From: Archangium sp.
GTDB taxonomy: Bacteria; Myxococcota; Myxococcia; Myxococcales; Myxococcaceae
Length of the DNA stretch: 8,596 nt
Reading direction: 5' to 3'
Assembly (NCBI GenBank): GCA_016793525.1
Contig: JAEUJT010000096.1
Coordinates: 1 to 8,596 of the forward strand
Part shown: piece by piece, positions 1-6,413 of the stretch
Numbering within the stretch: the stretch's first letter is position 1
Layout of the letters: the number at the start of each line of letters is the position of its first letter
The notes under the pieces: generated by a model
What the model was told of the DNA's origin: nothing
Seen by the model: only the letters and a program-made list of their open reading frames with translations
Database searches by the model: none
Made by a program: the position numbers and the translations under genes

Positions 1-180
1 TACGGCGCGGCACGGGTCGCGGCGGCGAAGGGAGACGCGGCCGCCGCGGTCTCCGCGCTGTCGACCGCCAAGGCCCGCGCCCCGACTGTTTGGAACCGCT
101 CGGCGGTTGCGTCTGACCCCGCTTTTGCCTTTCTTGCGACCCGACCTGATTTCCAGGCAGTTCTCGGTCCGCCGCCATGA
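1..180 (+). CDS. C-terminal end of a TPR-like protein (5' end outside window)
   Basis: Frame 1 is open from the first base to a TGA at 178-180 and encodes the last 59 residues of a protein that begins left of the window. The fragment starts YGARVAAAKGDAAAAVSAL and ends near DPAFAFLATRPDFQAVLG. A Gly-Asp helix turn, a run of small residues, then a 'DP-x-F-x-x-L...P-x-F' ending is what I know from bacterial proteins with tetratricopeptide repeats at the C-terminus, where an Asp-Pro segment and a Phe-rich helix close the solenoid. The stop overlaps the start of the acyltransferase gene as ATGA, as expected for real coding sequence in an operon. The enzymatic or sensory part, if any, is not visible, so the overall function is unknown. 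The reading frame is quite certain; the TPR assignment is an inference from a short segment. Confidence 0.68.
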   Translation, partial: YGAARVAAAKGDAAAAVSALSTAKARAPTVWNRSAVASDPAFAFLATRPDFQAVLGPPP

Positions 181-956
181 TTCGAAACATCTTCTGCGTC
201 TTCGTTGCCGCGTTCTGGTCGGGGGTGTGCTTCGTGCTGGCGGCCCTCGCCATCGCGGTGACGCTCAACCCGTCGCGTTCGCTCTACGTGGTGCAGCGGG
301 TGTGGTCGCCGGTGCTGCTCTGGGCCGGCGGGGCGAAGCTCGAGATCTCGGGCCTCGAGCACCTGCAGGTGGGCAAGCCGTACGTGTTCGTGTCGAATCA
401 CCAGTCGACCATCGACATTCCCGCGCTCTTCGTGGCGCTGCCGGTCGACTTCCGCTTCGCGGCGAAGCGGAGCCTGAAGTACGTGCCGTTCATCGGCTGG
501 TACATGACGCTGGCGAAGTTCATCTACGTCGATCGCGCCAACCACCCTAACGCGCTGGCCTCACTCGACATCGCGGGCAAACAGATTCGCGGCGGCATCA
601 GCGTGGTGATGTTCTGCGAAGGCACCCGGAGCGAAGATTTGCGAATTCTGCCGTTCAAGAAGGGCCCCTTCGCGCTGGCCCTCAACGCTGGCGTGGGCGT
701 GGTGCCGATCACCATCGAAGGCTCGGGCCGGCTGATGCCGAAGAACTCGTGGAACATCACGCCAGGCCCCATTCGGGTTCGCATCGGCGCGCCCATCGAC
801 CCGGCGCCGTTTGGCACGGATCTCGAGCGGCTCCTCCGAGCGACGCGCGACATCATCATCGACCAGAGCCTGGCGTTGGGTGGCAAGGGCGGAGACCGAG
901 ACACAGCGGTCGCGGCGAAGGGCCTCCTCGGGCGCGCAGCGGGCGAAACGTCATGA
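177..956 (+). CDS. plsC: 1-acyl-sn-glycerol-3-phosphate acyltransferase (PlsC/LPLAT family)
   Basis: Predicted to move an acyl chain to lysophosphatidic acid, giving phosphatidic acid in membrane phospholipid synthesis at the cytoplasmic membrane. The 259-residue length is normal for PlsC. Residues 5-30 form a hydrophobic membrane segment. Family motifs appear in order: NHQSTID with the catalytic His75 and Asp80 (H-x4-D), a second block around residues 105-120 ending in YVDR, EGTR at 148-151 (phosphate binding), and VVPI around 175-178. The residue before EGTR is Cys147, where most relatives have Pro. The ATG at 177 lies in the stop of the upstream gene (ATGA) without a clear Shine-Dalgarno sequence, which suggests translational coupling. 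The 3' end overlaps the next gene the same way. The last ~30 residues are low-complexity (Gly, Ala, Lys) and probably disordered. The family also includes acyltransferases acting on other lysolipids, so the exact acceptor is not proven. Confidence 0.93.
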   Translation: MIRNIFCVFVAAFWSGVCFVLAALAIAVTLNPSRSLYVVQRVWSPVLLWAGGAKLEISGLEHLQVGKPYVFVSNHQSTIDIPALFVALPVDFRFAAKRSLKYVPFIGWYMTLAKFIYVDRANHPNALASLDIAGKQIRGGISVVMFCEGTRSEDLRILPFKKGPFALALNAGVGVVPITIEGSGRLMPKNSWNITPGPIRVRIGAPIDPAPFGTDLERLLRATRDIIIDQSLALGGKGGDRDTAVAAKGLLGRAAGETS

Positions 957-2278
957 GGTTGGCGCTGCTGGGGCTCCTGTTGGCGACGGCGTGCCGCACC
1001 ACCACCGCCGCGTCGGAGGCCGGGCTCAGTACGCGCGATCGAGCGAGGCTCCTCGTCACCAGGGGCCGGGCGTCCGAGGCGGTGCCGCTGTACGAGGCGC
1101 TCTACGCTGGCACCCCGGGCGATCTCTCGCTCGGGCGCGCGTTGGCCGAAGCACACGTGAAGGCAGGGAGCGATGCCGCTTTCGTCGCGCAGCTGAGCAC
1201 GCGAGACACGGCGGTCTCCCACTACCTCCGCGGCCTGGTGTTGTTCGCGCGCGCGGCCGATGCGAGCGGGCCCGCGGTAGCGGCGTTTCAGCGCGCGGTC
1301 GAGCTCGCGCCTGACGAGCCGGAGTTCGCTTTCCGCCTCGGCATCGCGCTGCTCGAATCGGAGCGCGACGACGAAGCGAAGCCGTGGCTCGAGAAGGCGG
1401 TGGCGCGCGCATCAGCGAGGCCAGGCTGGCTGCTCCCGCTGGCGAAGGCCCGGTTCCGCACGGGAGATCGCGCGGGCGCGGTGGCGGCGATTCGAGACGC
1501 GATGCACGCCGACCCCACCGAGGGTGACGCGGCCACGGCGAAAGCGCTCATGGGCCAGATCGCCGACCCCTTCGCTGGCTTCCCGCAGGCGGCGAAGGCG
1601 CAGCTCGAGCAAGGCATCAACTGGCTCCAGGTGGCCGACGTGCCGCAGCAGGCGATCGTCTCGCTCGACGAGGTGGCGCGGGCCTACCCCGATCTCGCGG
1701 TGGTGCACGCGCTGCTCGGCCTTGCCTACGCCCGGCTCGACGATGCGGGGCGCGCGGTCGACGAGCTGAAGCGCGCGATCGAGCTGGCCCCCGACGACGG
1801 AAAGAACCACCTCTACCTCGCCGAGCTGTACCTGGGGCGGCAGCGGGTGGAGCAGGCGCGCGCGCTCCTCGCCAAGGCGGTCGAGCTCAACCCGGCGCTC
1901 GCGGTGGCGTGGTTTCGGTTGGGAGATCTCGCGCTCGAGCGACAGTCCCTCGACGACGCGCGAAAGGCGTTTCGCCTCGCCAGCCGGCTCGAGCCGGACG
2001 ACGGCAACGCGCGCGGCAAGCTGGCGCTCGTGTACCAGCTCGAGGGCGACTGGCCCGCGGCCGATCGCGAGCTGAACGCGGTGATGGAGCGCGAGCCCTC
2101 GAACCTCGACTTCATGCTCCGCCTTGGGCTGCTGCACACCGAGCGGTTCATCAAAACGAAGGGCGCCGAGAAGCAGGTCGCGGCCGACGAGGCCGGGCGC
2201 TGGTTGGCCAAGGTCCTCGAGGCTCAGCCAGAAAACGTGCTGGCCTCGAAGGCGCTGGAGCGCATCAAAGGGCGCTGA
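953..2278 (+). CDS. TPR-repeat lipoprotein
   Basis: A 441-residue protein made almost wholly of tetratricopeptide repeats, which serve as protein-protein docking scaffolds. The N-terminus MRLALLGLLLATAC has a charged residue, a hydrophobic stretch and a lipobox-like L-A-T-A-C, so Cys14 is the probable lipidated residue. The lipobox has Ala rather than Leu at -3 but still fits the broad lipoprotein pattern. TPR-like helix pairs fall in two blocks, roughly residues 28-190 and 220-400, separated by a less regular linker containing DPFAGF. Several repeats show the usual A-x-x-x-F/L-x-x-A-I/V-E-L-x-P ending. I chose ATG 953 rather than the upstream in-frame ATG at 749, because the extension (749-952) is only the out-of-frame shadow of plsC, has no signal peptide, and 953 forms an ATGA overlap with the plsC stop. 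Its partner is unknown. Linkage to an acyltransferase suggests a role at the envelope, but that is inference. Confidence 0.88.
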   Translation: MRLALLGLLLATACRTTTAASEAGLSTRDRARLLVTRGRASEAVPLYEALYAGTPGDLSLGRALAEAHVKAGSDAAFVAQLSTRDTAVSHYLRGLVLFARAADASGPAVAAFQRAVELAPDEPEFAFRLGIALLESERDDEAKPWLEKAVARASARPGWLLPLAKARFRTGDRAGAVAAIRDAMHADPTEGDAATAKALMGQIADPFAGFPQAAKAQLEQGINWLQVADVPQQAIVSLDEVARAYPDLAVVHALLGLAYARLDDAGRAVDELKRAIELAPDDGKNHLYLAELYLGRQRVEQARALLAKAVELNPALAVAWFRLGDLALERQSLDDARKAFRLASRLEPDDGNARGKLALVYQLEGDWPAADRELNAVMEREPSNLDFMLRLGLLHTERFIKTKGAEKQVAADEAGRWLAKVLEAQPENVLASKALERIKGR

Positions 2279-3206
2279 TCTGCGCGGCGGCTGCGGTGCG
2301 ATCGCGCTCCATCAGGCCCTTCATGAAGAACTCGGCGGCGCGGTAGCTCGAGCGCACCAGCGGGCCCGACGCGACGTAGAGAAACCCGTGCGCCTCGGCG
2401 CGAGCCTTGTAGGTCTCGAACTGCGCCGGGGTGACGAAGCGCTCGACGCGCAAGTGGTACTGCGACGGCTGCAGGTACTGCCCGAGCGTCAACACGTCGA
2501 CGCCCGCCGCGCGGAGATCGCCGAACGCCTGATCGAGCTCGTCGTCGGTCTCGCCGAGCCCGACCATGATCGAGGTCTTGGTGTACAGCCGCTCAGGGCG
2601 TGCCTTGAGGTGCTTCAGCACGTCGAGCGACTGGCGGTACGTCGCCCGGCGATCGCGCACGGTGGGCGTCAACCGCTCGACCGTCTCGATGTTGTGGGCC
2701 ACCACGTGCGGCCGCGCTTCGGCCACGGTGTCGAGCGACGACGCCACGCCCTGGAAATCGGGGATCAGCACCTCAACGGTGGTCTTGGGTGACTCGCGTC
2801 GCAGCGCGCGAATGGCCGAAGCGAAGTGGCTCGCGCCGCCGTCAGGCCGATCGTCGCGGTTGACGCTGGTGACGACGATGTACTCGAGGCCGAGCTCGCG
2901 CACCGCGTGGGCCAGGTTCTCGGGCTCCATCGGGTCGAGCGGCGGAGGCGCACCGACCTTCACGTGGCAGAAGCGGCAGGCGCGGGTGCACACTTCGCCC
3001 ATCAGCATCACGGTGGCCGTTCCTCCGCCCCAGCACTCGGCGATGTTCGGGCAGCGCGCCTCTTCACACACGGTGGCCAGCTTCAGCTCGCGCACCAGGC
3101 TCTTGACGCGCTCGTACTCGTCGCCTTTCGGCAACTTCACCTTCAGCCAGTCGGGCTTCCCGGTGGAAGTCGAGACCGGCAGCGAAAATCGGTTCGGCGT
3201 CGCCAT
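2265..3206 (-). CDS. lipA: Lipoyl synthase (radical SAM)
   Basis: Inserts two sulfur atoms into protein-bound octanoyl groups to make the lipoyl cofactor of 2-oxoacid dehydrogenase E2 subunits and glycine cleavage H protein. All landmarks are present in 313 residues, a normal length: the KPDWLKVKLP opening, auxiliary-cluster cysteines C47, C52 and C58 (C-x4-C-x5-C), the radical-SAM triad C73, C77 and C80 in CTRACRFC, and RSSY at 285-288 near the C-terminus, whose Ser is a ligand of the auxiliary cluster in this family. The only possible start in this frame is the ATG at 3206, since an in-frame TGA lies 24 bases upstream of it. No good Shine-Dalgarno sequence precedes it; a 10-base palindrome lies there instead. 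It is the last gene of an lpd / cysteine-rich / lipA run. No lipB or lplA is in the window. Its last 14 bases are shared, antisense, with the end of the TPR lipoprotein gene. Confidence 0.97.
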   Translation of the reverse strand: MATPNRFSLPVSTSTGKPDWLKVKLPKGDEYERVKSLVRELKLATVCEEARCPNIAECWGGGTATVMLMGEVCTRACRFCHVKVGAPPPLDPMEPENLAHAVRELGLEYIVVTSVNRDDRPDGGASHFASAIRALRRESPKTTVEVLIPDFQGVASSLDTVAEARPHVVAHNIETVERLTPTVRDRRATYRQSLDVLKHLKARPERLYTKTSIMVGLGETDDELDQAFGDLRAAGVDVLTLGQYLQPSQYHLRVERFVTPAQFETYKARAEAHGFLYVASGPLVRSSYRAAEFFMKGLMERDRTAAAAQISAL

Positions 3207-3219
3207 GGAGGTCGATGTA

Positions 3220-3229
3220 GCGGCGCCGC
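3220..3229. repeat. Perfect 10-bp palindrome in front of lipA
   Basis: GCGGCGCCGC reads the same on both strands and lies 13 bases upstream of the lipA ATG, inside the 54-base spacer (3207-3260) between the cysteine-rich gene and lipA. It could be a protein-binding site or affect initiation, since lipA lacks an obvious ribosome binding site. In sequence this GC-rich a 10-base palindrome can easily arise by chance, and with no central loop it would not form a good RNA hairpin. Confidence 0.3.
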
Positions 3230-3260
3230 GTCAGCCGAGCAAGCGCACCGCCCGGTCAGG

Positions 3261-3794
3261 TCAGTTGCAGGCGCAGCCGGGCGTTCGACGGCACCGCTGG
3301 TTCATCGGCACGCAGAGGTCGCCGCAGGCCTTCTCGCCGGCGCGGCACTTCACGCAGCACGCGTTTTCGGGCTTCGCAGCGGCTGGAGTCTCGACCGCTT
3401 CATCCATCGTGGTGGCCTCGTCCTTCGTGGTGGGTGTCGGAGCCGATGCTCTGACCTCGCCCTTACGCACCTTGGTCACGACACACTCGGCGTGGTGCGC
3501 GCGGCTCACCCGGTCGGGCACGATCATCGCGACCGCCACCGTCTGCCCGGGCGCGATGCCGGTGTCGCCACCGATCACCTTGGTCTCGTCATTGACGACC
3601 GCGTCGCGGTGATCGAGCACCGTGCACTCGATCGTCGCCGACTTCAGCGTGGCGCCGGTGTCGTTGTCGTATTCGAGCGAAAGCTCGATGCCCCGGTCGG
3701 TCGTCTGGCTCGACAGCACACGCAGATGCCCCAGCTGCGCCGGGAGATCGACGGGGACCTGCGCGAGCACCGCGGCGACGAGGAGCGCGCGCAT
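3261..3794 (-). CDS. Secreted protein with beta-sandwich-like domain and cysteine-rich C-terminal tail
   Basis: A 177-residue protein I cannot name. The N-terminus MRALLVAAVLA looks like a short signal peptide, with likely cleavage after Ala11, so the product probably acts in the periplasm or outside. Residues ~24-110 read as alternating beta strands; the 'ATIECTVLDHRDAVV ... IAPGQ' portion resembles FxLYD-type immunoglobulin-like domains, with Cys57 and Cys104 placed to form a disulfide. An acidic, Thr/Ala-rich linker (~111-143) follows. The tail has eight cysteines at 146, 147, 150, 157, 161, 168, 174 and 176, spaced CC-x2-C-x6-C-x3-C-x6-C-x5-C-x-C, including ACGDLC and PGCAC. I recall the same C-x-x-C...CGxxC...C...GCAC pattern at the ends of otherwise unrelated secreted proteins of myxobacteria and other proteobacteria; I could not check this here. 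The ATG shares one base with the lpd stop (TGATG), so it is likely translated by coupling to lpd. Gene confidence is high; function is unknown. Confidence 0.82.
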   Translation of the reverse strand: MRALLVAAVLAQVPVDLPAQLGHLRVLSSQTTDRGIELSLEYDNDTGATLKSATIECTVLDHRDAVVNDETKVIGGDTGIAPGQTVAVAMIVPDRVSRAHHAECVVTKVRKGEVRASAPTPTTKDEATTMDEAVETPAAAKPENACCVKCRAGEKACGDLCVPMNQRCRRTPGCACN

Positions 3795-5200
3795 CAGATG
3801 TGAATCGCGTGCCCGAGGGTGGCCTCGGCCGCTTCCTTGACGATCTCCGACAGCGTCGGGTGCGCGTGCATGGTGCGGGCGAGCTCTTCAGTGGTGGTCT
3901 CGAGCTTGAGCGCCACGCAGGCCTCGGCCAGCAGCTCGGTCGCGTGCGGGCCGATCAGGTGCACGCCGAGCACCTCGTCGTACTTCTTGTCAGACACGAT
4001 CTTCACCAGGCCGATGCCCTCGTTGGAGATCGACGCCTTGGTGATCGCGCTGAACGGGAAGATGCCGACCTTGACGTCGTAGCCCTTCTCCTTCGCCTTC
4101 TTCTCGGTGAGGCCGACGCTCGCCACCTCGGGGTAGCAGTAGGTCGCGTTCGGCACGCGGTCGTAGTTCACCGGGGGCGGGTTCTTGCCGGCGATGAACT
4201 CCACCGCCACCAGGCCTTGAGCCGACGCGCAGTGCGCCAGCCACGGGTACGGCGTCACGTCGCCGATGGCGAAGACGTTCGGCTCGCTGGTGCGCATCAT
4301 CGGGTCGATGGTGATGGTGCCCTTGGGCCCGAGCTGAATGTTCGTGTGCTGCAGGCCGATGTCTTTGGTCACCGGCGCGCGGCCGACCGCCGAGAGGAAG
4401 TACTCGGCCTCGAGCACCTGCTGCTTGCCGTCGGGCAGCGTGACCGTCACCTTCACGCCCTTGCCGGTGTTCTCGACCTTCTCGAACTTGGTGCTGGTGA
4501 GCACGTCGATCTTGCGGCGCTTGAACTGCTTCTCGAGCTCTTTGGAGATGTCGATGTCTTCGATCGGCAGCACGTTCGGCATGAACTCGACGATCGTGAC
4601 CTGGCTGCCCACGTGGTTGAAGATCGACGCGAACTCCGAGCCCACCGCGCCGGCGCCCAACACGATCAGGCTCTTGGGGATCACGGGCAGCTCGAGGATC
4701 GAGTCGCTGCTCAAGATGCGCTTGTCGTCGATGGTGATGCTGGGGAGCGTGGTCACCACCGAGCCGGTGGCGATGATGGTGTTTTTGGTGTCGAGCACCT
4801 GTTTGGCGCCGCCGTCGTTGAGCACCACCTCGACCTTGCCCTTGCCCGCGATGCGGCCAACGCCCTTGAAGACGGTGACCTTGTTCTTCTTCATCAAGAA
4901 GTCGATGCCGCCGGCGCCCTTGTCGACGACCTTCTGCTTGTGCTTCTGCGCCTGGCCCCAGTCGAGCGCGGGGTTGGCCACGTTGATGCCGAACTCGGCC
5001 GCGTGCTGAATGTGGCTGTAGAGCTCAGCGGTCCACAGCAGCGACTTGGTGGGAATGCAGCCGCGGTGGAGGCACGTGCCGCCGAGCTTCTTGTCTTTCT
5101 CGATCAACGCGGTCTTCAACCCGAGCTGCCCGGCGCGAATGGCCGCGACGTACCCTCCAGGACCGGAACCGATGATCACGACGTCGAATGCCTCAGCCAC
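3794..5200 (-). CDS. lpd: Dihydrolipoamide dehydrogenase (E3)
   Basis: FAD flavoprotein that re-oxidises dihydrolipoamide with NAD+ in pyruvate, 2-oxoglutarate and branched-chain dehydrogenase complexes and in glycine cleavage (L protein). The 468 residues match the family. Seen in order: FAD-binding GSGPGG at 11-16, the redox disulfide pair Cys43/Cys48 in GGTCLHRGCIPTK, the NAD-binding VLGAGAVGSEFA around residue 180, the second FAD motif FAIGDV, and the C-terminal catalytic HPTLSE with His447 and Glu452. The cysteine loop is LHRG rather than the commoner LNVG, a known variant. I chose the GTG at 5200 because GGAGGA stands four bases in front of it and the protein then begins AEAFDVVIIG as relatives do; the open frame further upstream (to 5725) is antisense to thiO. 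First gene of the minus-strand run to lipA. Which complex it serves cannot be told here, as no E1, E2 or gcv gene is in view. Confidence 0.97.
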   Translation of the reverse strand: MAEAFDVVIIGSGPGGYVAAIRAGQLGLKTALIEKDKKLGGTCLHRGCIPTKSLLWTAELYSHIQHAAEFGINVANPALDWGQAQKHKQKVVDKGAGGIDFLMKKNKVTVFKGVGRIAGKGKVEVVLNDGGAKQVLDTKNTIIATGSVVTTLPSITIDDKRILSSDSILELPVIPKSLIVLGAGAVGSEFASIFNHVGSQVTIVEFMPNVLPIEDIDISKELEKQFKRRKIDVLTSTKFEKVENTGKGVKVTVTLPDGKQQVLEAEYFLSAVGRAPVTKDIGLQHTNIQLGPKGTITIDPMMRTSEPNVFAIGDVTPYPWLAHCASAQGLVAVEFIAGKNPPPVNYDRVPNATYCYPEVASVGLTEKKAKEKGYDVKVGIFPFSAITKASISNEGIGLVKIVSDKKYDEVLGVHLIGPHATELLAEACVALKLETTTEELARTMHAHPTLSEIVKEAAEATLGHAIHI

Positions 5201-5204
5201 GACT

Positions 5205-5210
5205 TCCTCC
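5205..5210 (-). promoter_or_regulatory. Strong ribosome binding site of lpd
   Basis: On the minus strand, GGAGGA is followed by AGTC and then the GTG start at 5200. This is the only near-perfect Shine-Dalgarno sequence I see at a gene start in the window, and it decides the lpd start against the long upstream open frame. Confidence 0.75.
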
Positions 5211-5253
5211 AATGCGAGAGTGCGCGCAGGCGTAGCAAGTTGGCTTCCAGCCG

Positions 5254-5268
5254 GCACGTTTTTCGTGC
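5254..5268. repeat. Inverted repeat GCACG-TTTTT-CGTGC
   Basis: Two perfect 5-base arms flank five T residues, centred at 5261 between the divergent lpd and thiO genes. The T run stands out in this GC-rich sequence. As DNA it could be an operator; as RNA it could form only a short hairpin. The arms are short, so chance is possible. No known regulator consensus was recognised. Confidence 0.4.
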
Positions 5269-5284
5269 AGACGCTCGGTCTCGA

Positions 5285-6379
5285 ATGAAGGCGGTGATCG
5301 TCGGCGGAGGAATCATCGGAGCCAGCGTCGCGCTCGAGCTGGCTCGGAGCGGCGTCGACGTGACGATCGTCGAGCGCACGGCCATCGGCGCTGAGGCCTC
5401 GAGCGCGGCGGCGGGCATGTTGGCGCCGCAGCTGGAGGCCTCGGGCCCCGGCCCATTCCTCGACCTCATGCTCCGCAGCCGCGCCATGTACGCGAGCTGG
5501 GTCGCGCAGGTGCAGGCGCTCTCGGGCCTCGACGTGGCGTACCTCCCGAGCGGCGTGCTCCAGGTGGCCTTCGACGACGCGCAGCTCCACGCCCTGGAGG
5601 CGACCGTCGCCTGGCAGCGAGCGAGTGGCCTTCGTGCGTCGTTGCTCACGAGCGAGGAGACGCGCCACCGGGAGCCGGCCCTCTCCGGTCAGATCGTTGG
5701 CGCGGCCCATCTCCCCGACGATCACCAGGTCGATCCCGCGGCGCTGATGCGCTCGCTGGCCAAGGCGCTGTCGGAGTCAGGTGTGATGCTCCTCATCGGC
5801 ACGGTGCGGGAGATCGTGCGGACACAAGGCCGTGCCACCGGGGTCCAGGTCGACGACGGTCGTGTGCTCTCCGCCGACGTGGTGGTGCTGGCGGCCGGCG
5901 CGTGGTCTTCAACGGTCAAAGACGGTTTGCGCCCGGAGGCCCAGATCGGCCCGGTGCGGGGGCAGATCCTCTCGCTCACCACGCCCTCCCCGGTCGTCAG
6001 CCACATCGTGAAAGGGCCGAGCGGCTACCTCGTGCCGCGCGGTGGAGGCCGAGTCATCGTCGGTTCGACCATGGAGCACGTCGGGTACGACACCTCCACG
6101 ACGGGCGAGGCGCGAAAGGCGTTGCTCGGTGCGGCCCACGCCATGGCCCCAGCCCTCACGTCGGCCACGGTCGAGTCTCACTGGGCCGGGCTTCGCCCAG
6201 GGTCGAAAAGCCCAATGATTGGAGAGAGCGGCACGACCGGCCTGCTGCTCGCAACTGGGCACTTTCGCAACGGCGTGCTGCTGGCGCCGGTGACGGCCAA
6301 GCTGATCGGCCAGCTGGTGCGCGGGGAGCCCCCGGCGGTCGACCTGGCCCCCTTTCGAATCTCCCAGCGCACGCCATAA
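5285..6379 (+). CDS. thiO: FAD-dependent glycine oxidase, ThiO-like (DAO family)
   Basis: Predicted to oxidise glycine (or a similar small amino acid) with FAD and O2 to an imine plus H2O2; in thiamine synthesis the iminoacetate feeds ThiG. The 364 residues open with a dinucleotide-binding fold, VGGGIIG (Gly7, Gly9, Gly12), with Glu30 ending the second strand to hold the ribose. Near the C-terminus are WAGLRPGS (Arg304) and GHFRNGVLLAP (325-335, Arg328), the glycine oxidase signature; the two arginines match those near the substrate carboxylate in Bacillus ThiO. The central DDHQVDPAALMRSL also fits. I chose ATG 5285 because the FAD motif follows at once; the open frame upstream to 3800 is antisense to lpd. 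No thiS, thiG or thiE is in the window, so the thiamine role rests on homology. Other DAO-family oxidases (sarcosine, D-amino acid) are the alternatives. A 34-base gap leads to the response regulator. Confidence 0.85.
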   Translation: MKAVIVGGGIIGASVALELARSGVDVTIVERTAIGAEASSAAAGMLAPQLEASGPGPFLDLMLRSRAMYASWVAQVQALSGLDVAYLPSGVLQVAFDDAQLHALEATVAWQRASGLRASLLTSEETRHREPALSGQIVGAAHLPDDHQVDPAALMRSLAKALSESGVMLLIGTVREIVRTQGRATGVQVDDGRVLSADVVVLAAGAWSSTVKDGLRPEAQIGPVRGQILSLTTPSPVVSHIVKGPSGYLVPRGGGRVIVGSTMEHVGYDTSTTGEARKALLGAAHAMAPALTSATVESHWAGLRPGSKSPMIGESGTTGLLLATGHFRNGVLLAPVTAKLIGQLVRGEPPAVDLAPFRISQRTP

Positions 6380-6395
6380 GCAATTCTCCGCAATT
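6380..6395. repeat. Direct repeat GCAATT, 10-base period
   Basis: GCAATT at 6380-6385 and again at 6390-6395 sit just after the thiO stop, in the 34-base spacer before the response regulator. Copies one helical turn apart could be a binding site for a regulator, and this is one of the few AT-rich spots in the window. It is short and may be chance. Confidence 0.25.
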
Positions 6396-6413
6396 TGGCG
6401 TAAGTCGGGGGTC

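Larger units (their letters stand above)
5201..5284. promoter_or_regulatory. Divergent intergenic region between lpd and thiO
   Basis: These 84 bases must hold the promoters for the minus-strand lpd-lipA genes and, unless transcription enters from elsewhere, for the plus-strand thiO genes. I see no good -35/-10 pair on either strand: TTGGCT at 5240-5245 has no acceptable -10 at 17 bases. The one structural feature is the small inverted repeat at 5254-5268. No room or motif for a TPP riboswitch was found. thiO has no clear Shine-Dalgarno sequence before its ATG. The promoter role is inferred from gene orientation only. Confidence 0.5.

Noticed and set aside
749..952. Upstream in-frame start for the TPR protein
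   Set aside because: The 68 extra residues are His/Arg/Pro-rich shadow of plsC; the ATG at 953 gives a lipoprotein signal and an ATGA overlap.
5251..5269. Possible sigma-54 promoter: GGCACG followed by TGCA before thiO
   Set aside because: The -24-like GG and -12-like GC are two bases too far apart, and sigma-54 spacing is strict; the expected GC position reads GT.
3800..5284. A stop-free plus-strand frame of nearly 1.5 kb running antisense through lpd and joining thiO in frame, giving an apparent 859-residue protein
   Set aside because: The translation is low-complexity (Arg, His, Leu, Asp, Val) with no domain, lpd is unmistakable on the other strand, and thiO homology begins exactly at ATG 5285. 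High GC makes long antisense frames common.
5201..5725. Upstream extension of lpd by 175 residues on the minus strand
   Set aside because: It is antisense to thiO, compositionally unlike protein, and GTG 5200 has a strong ribosome binding site and the family's usual N-terminus.
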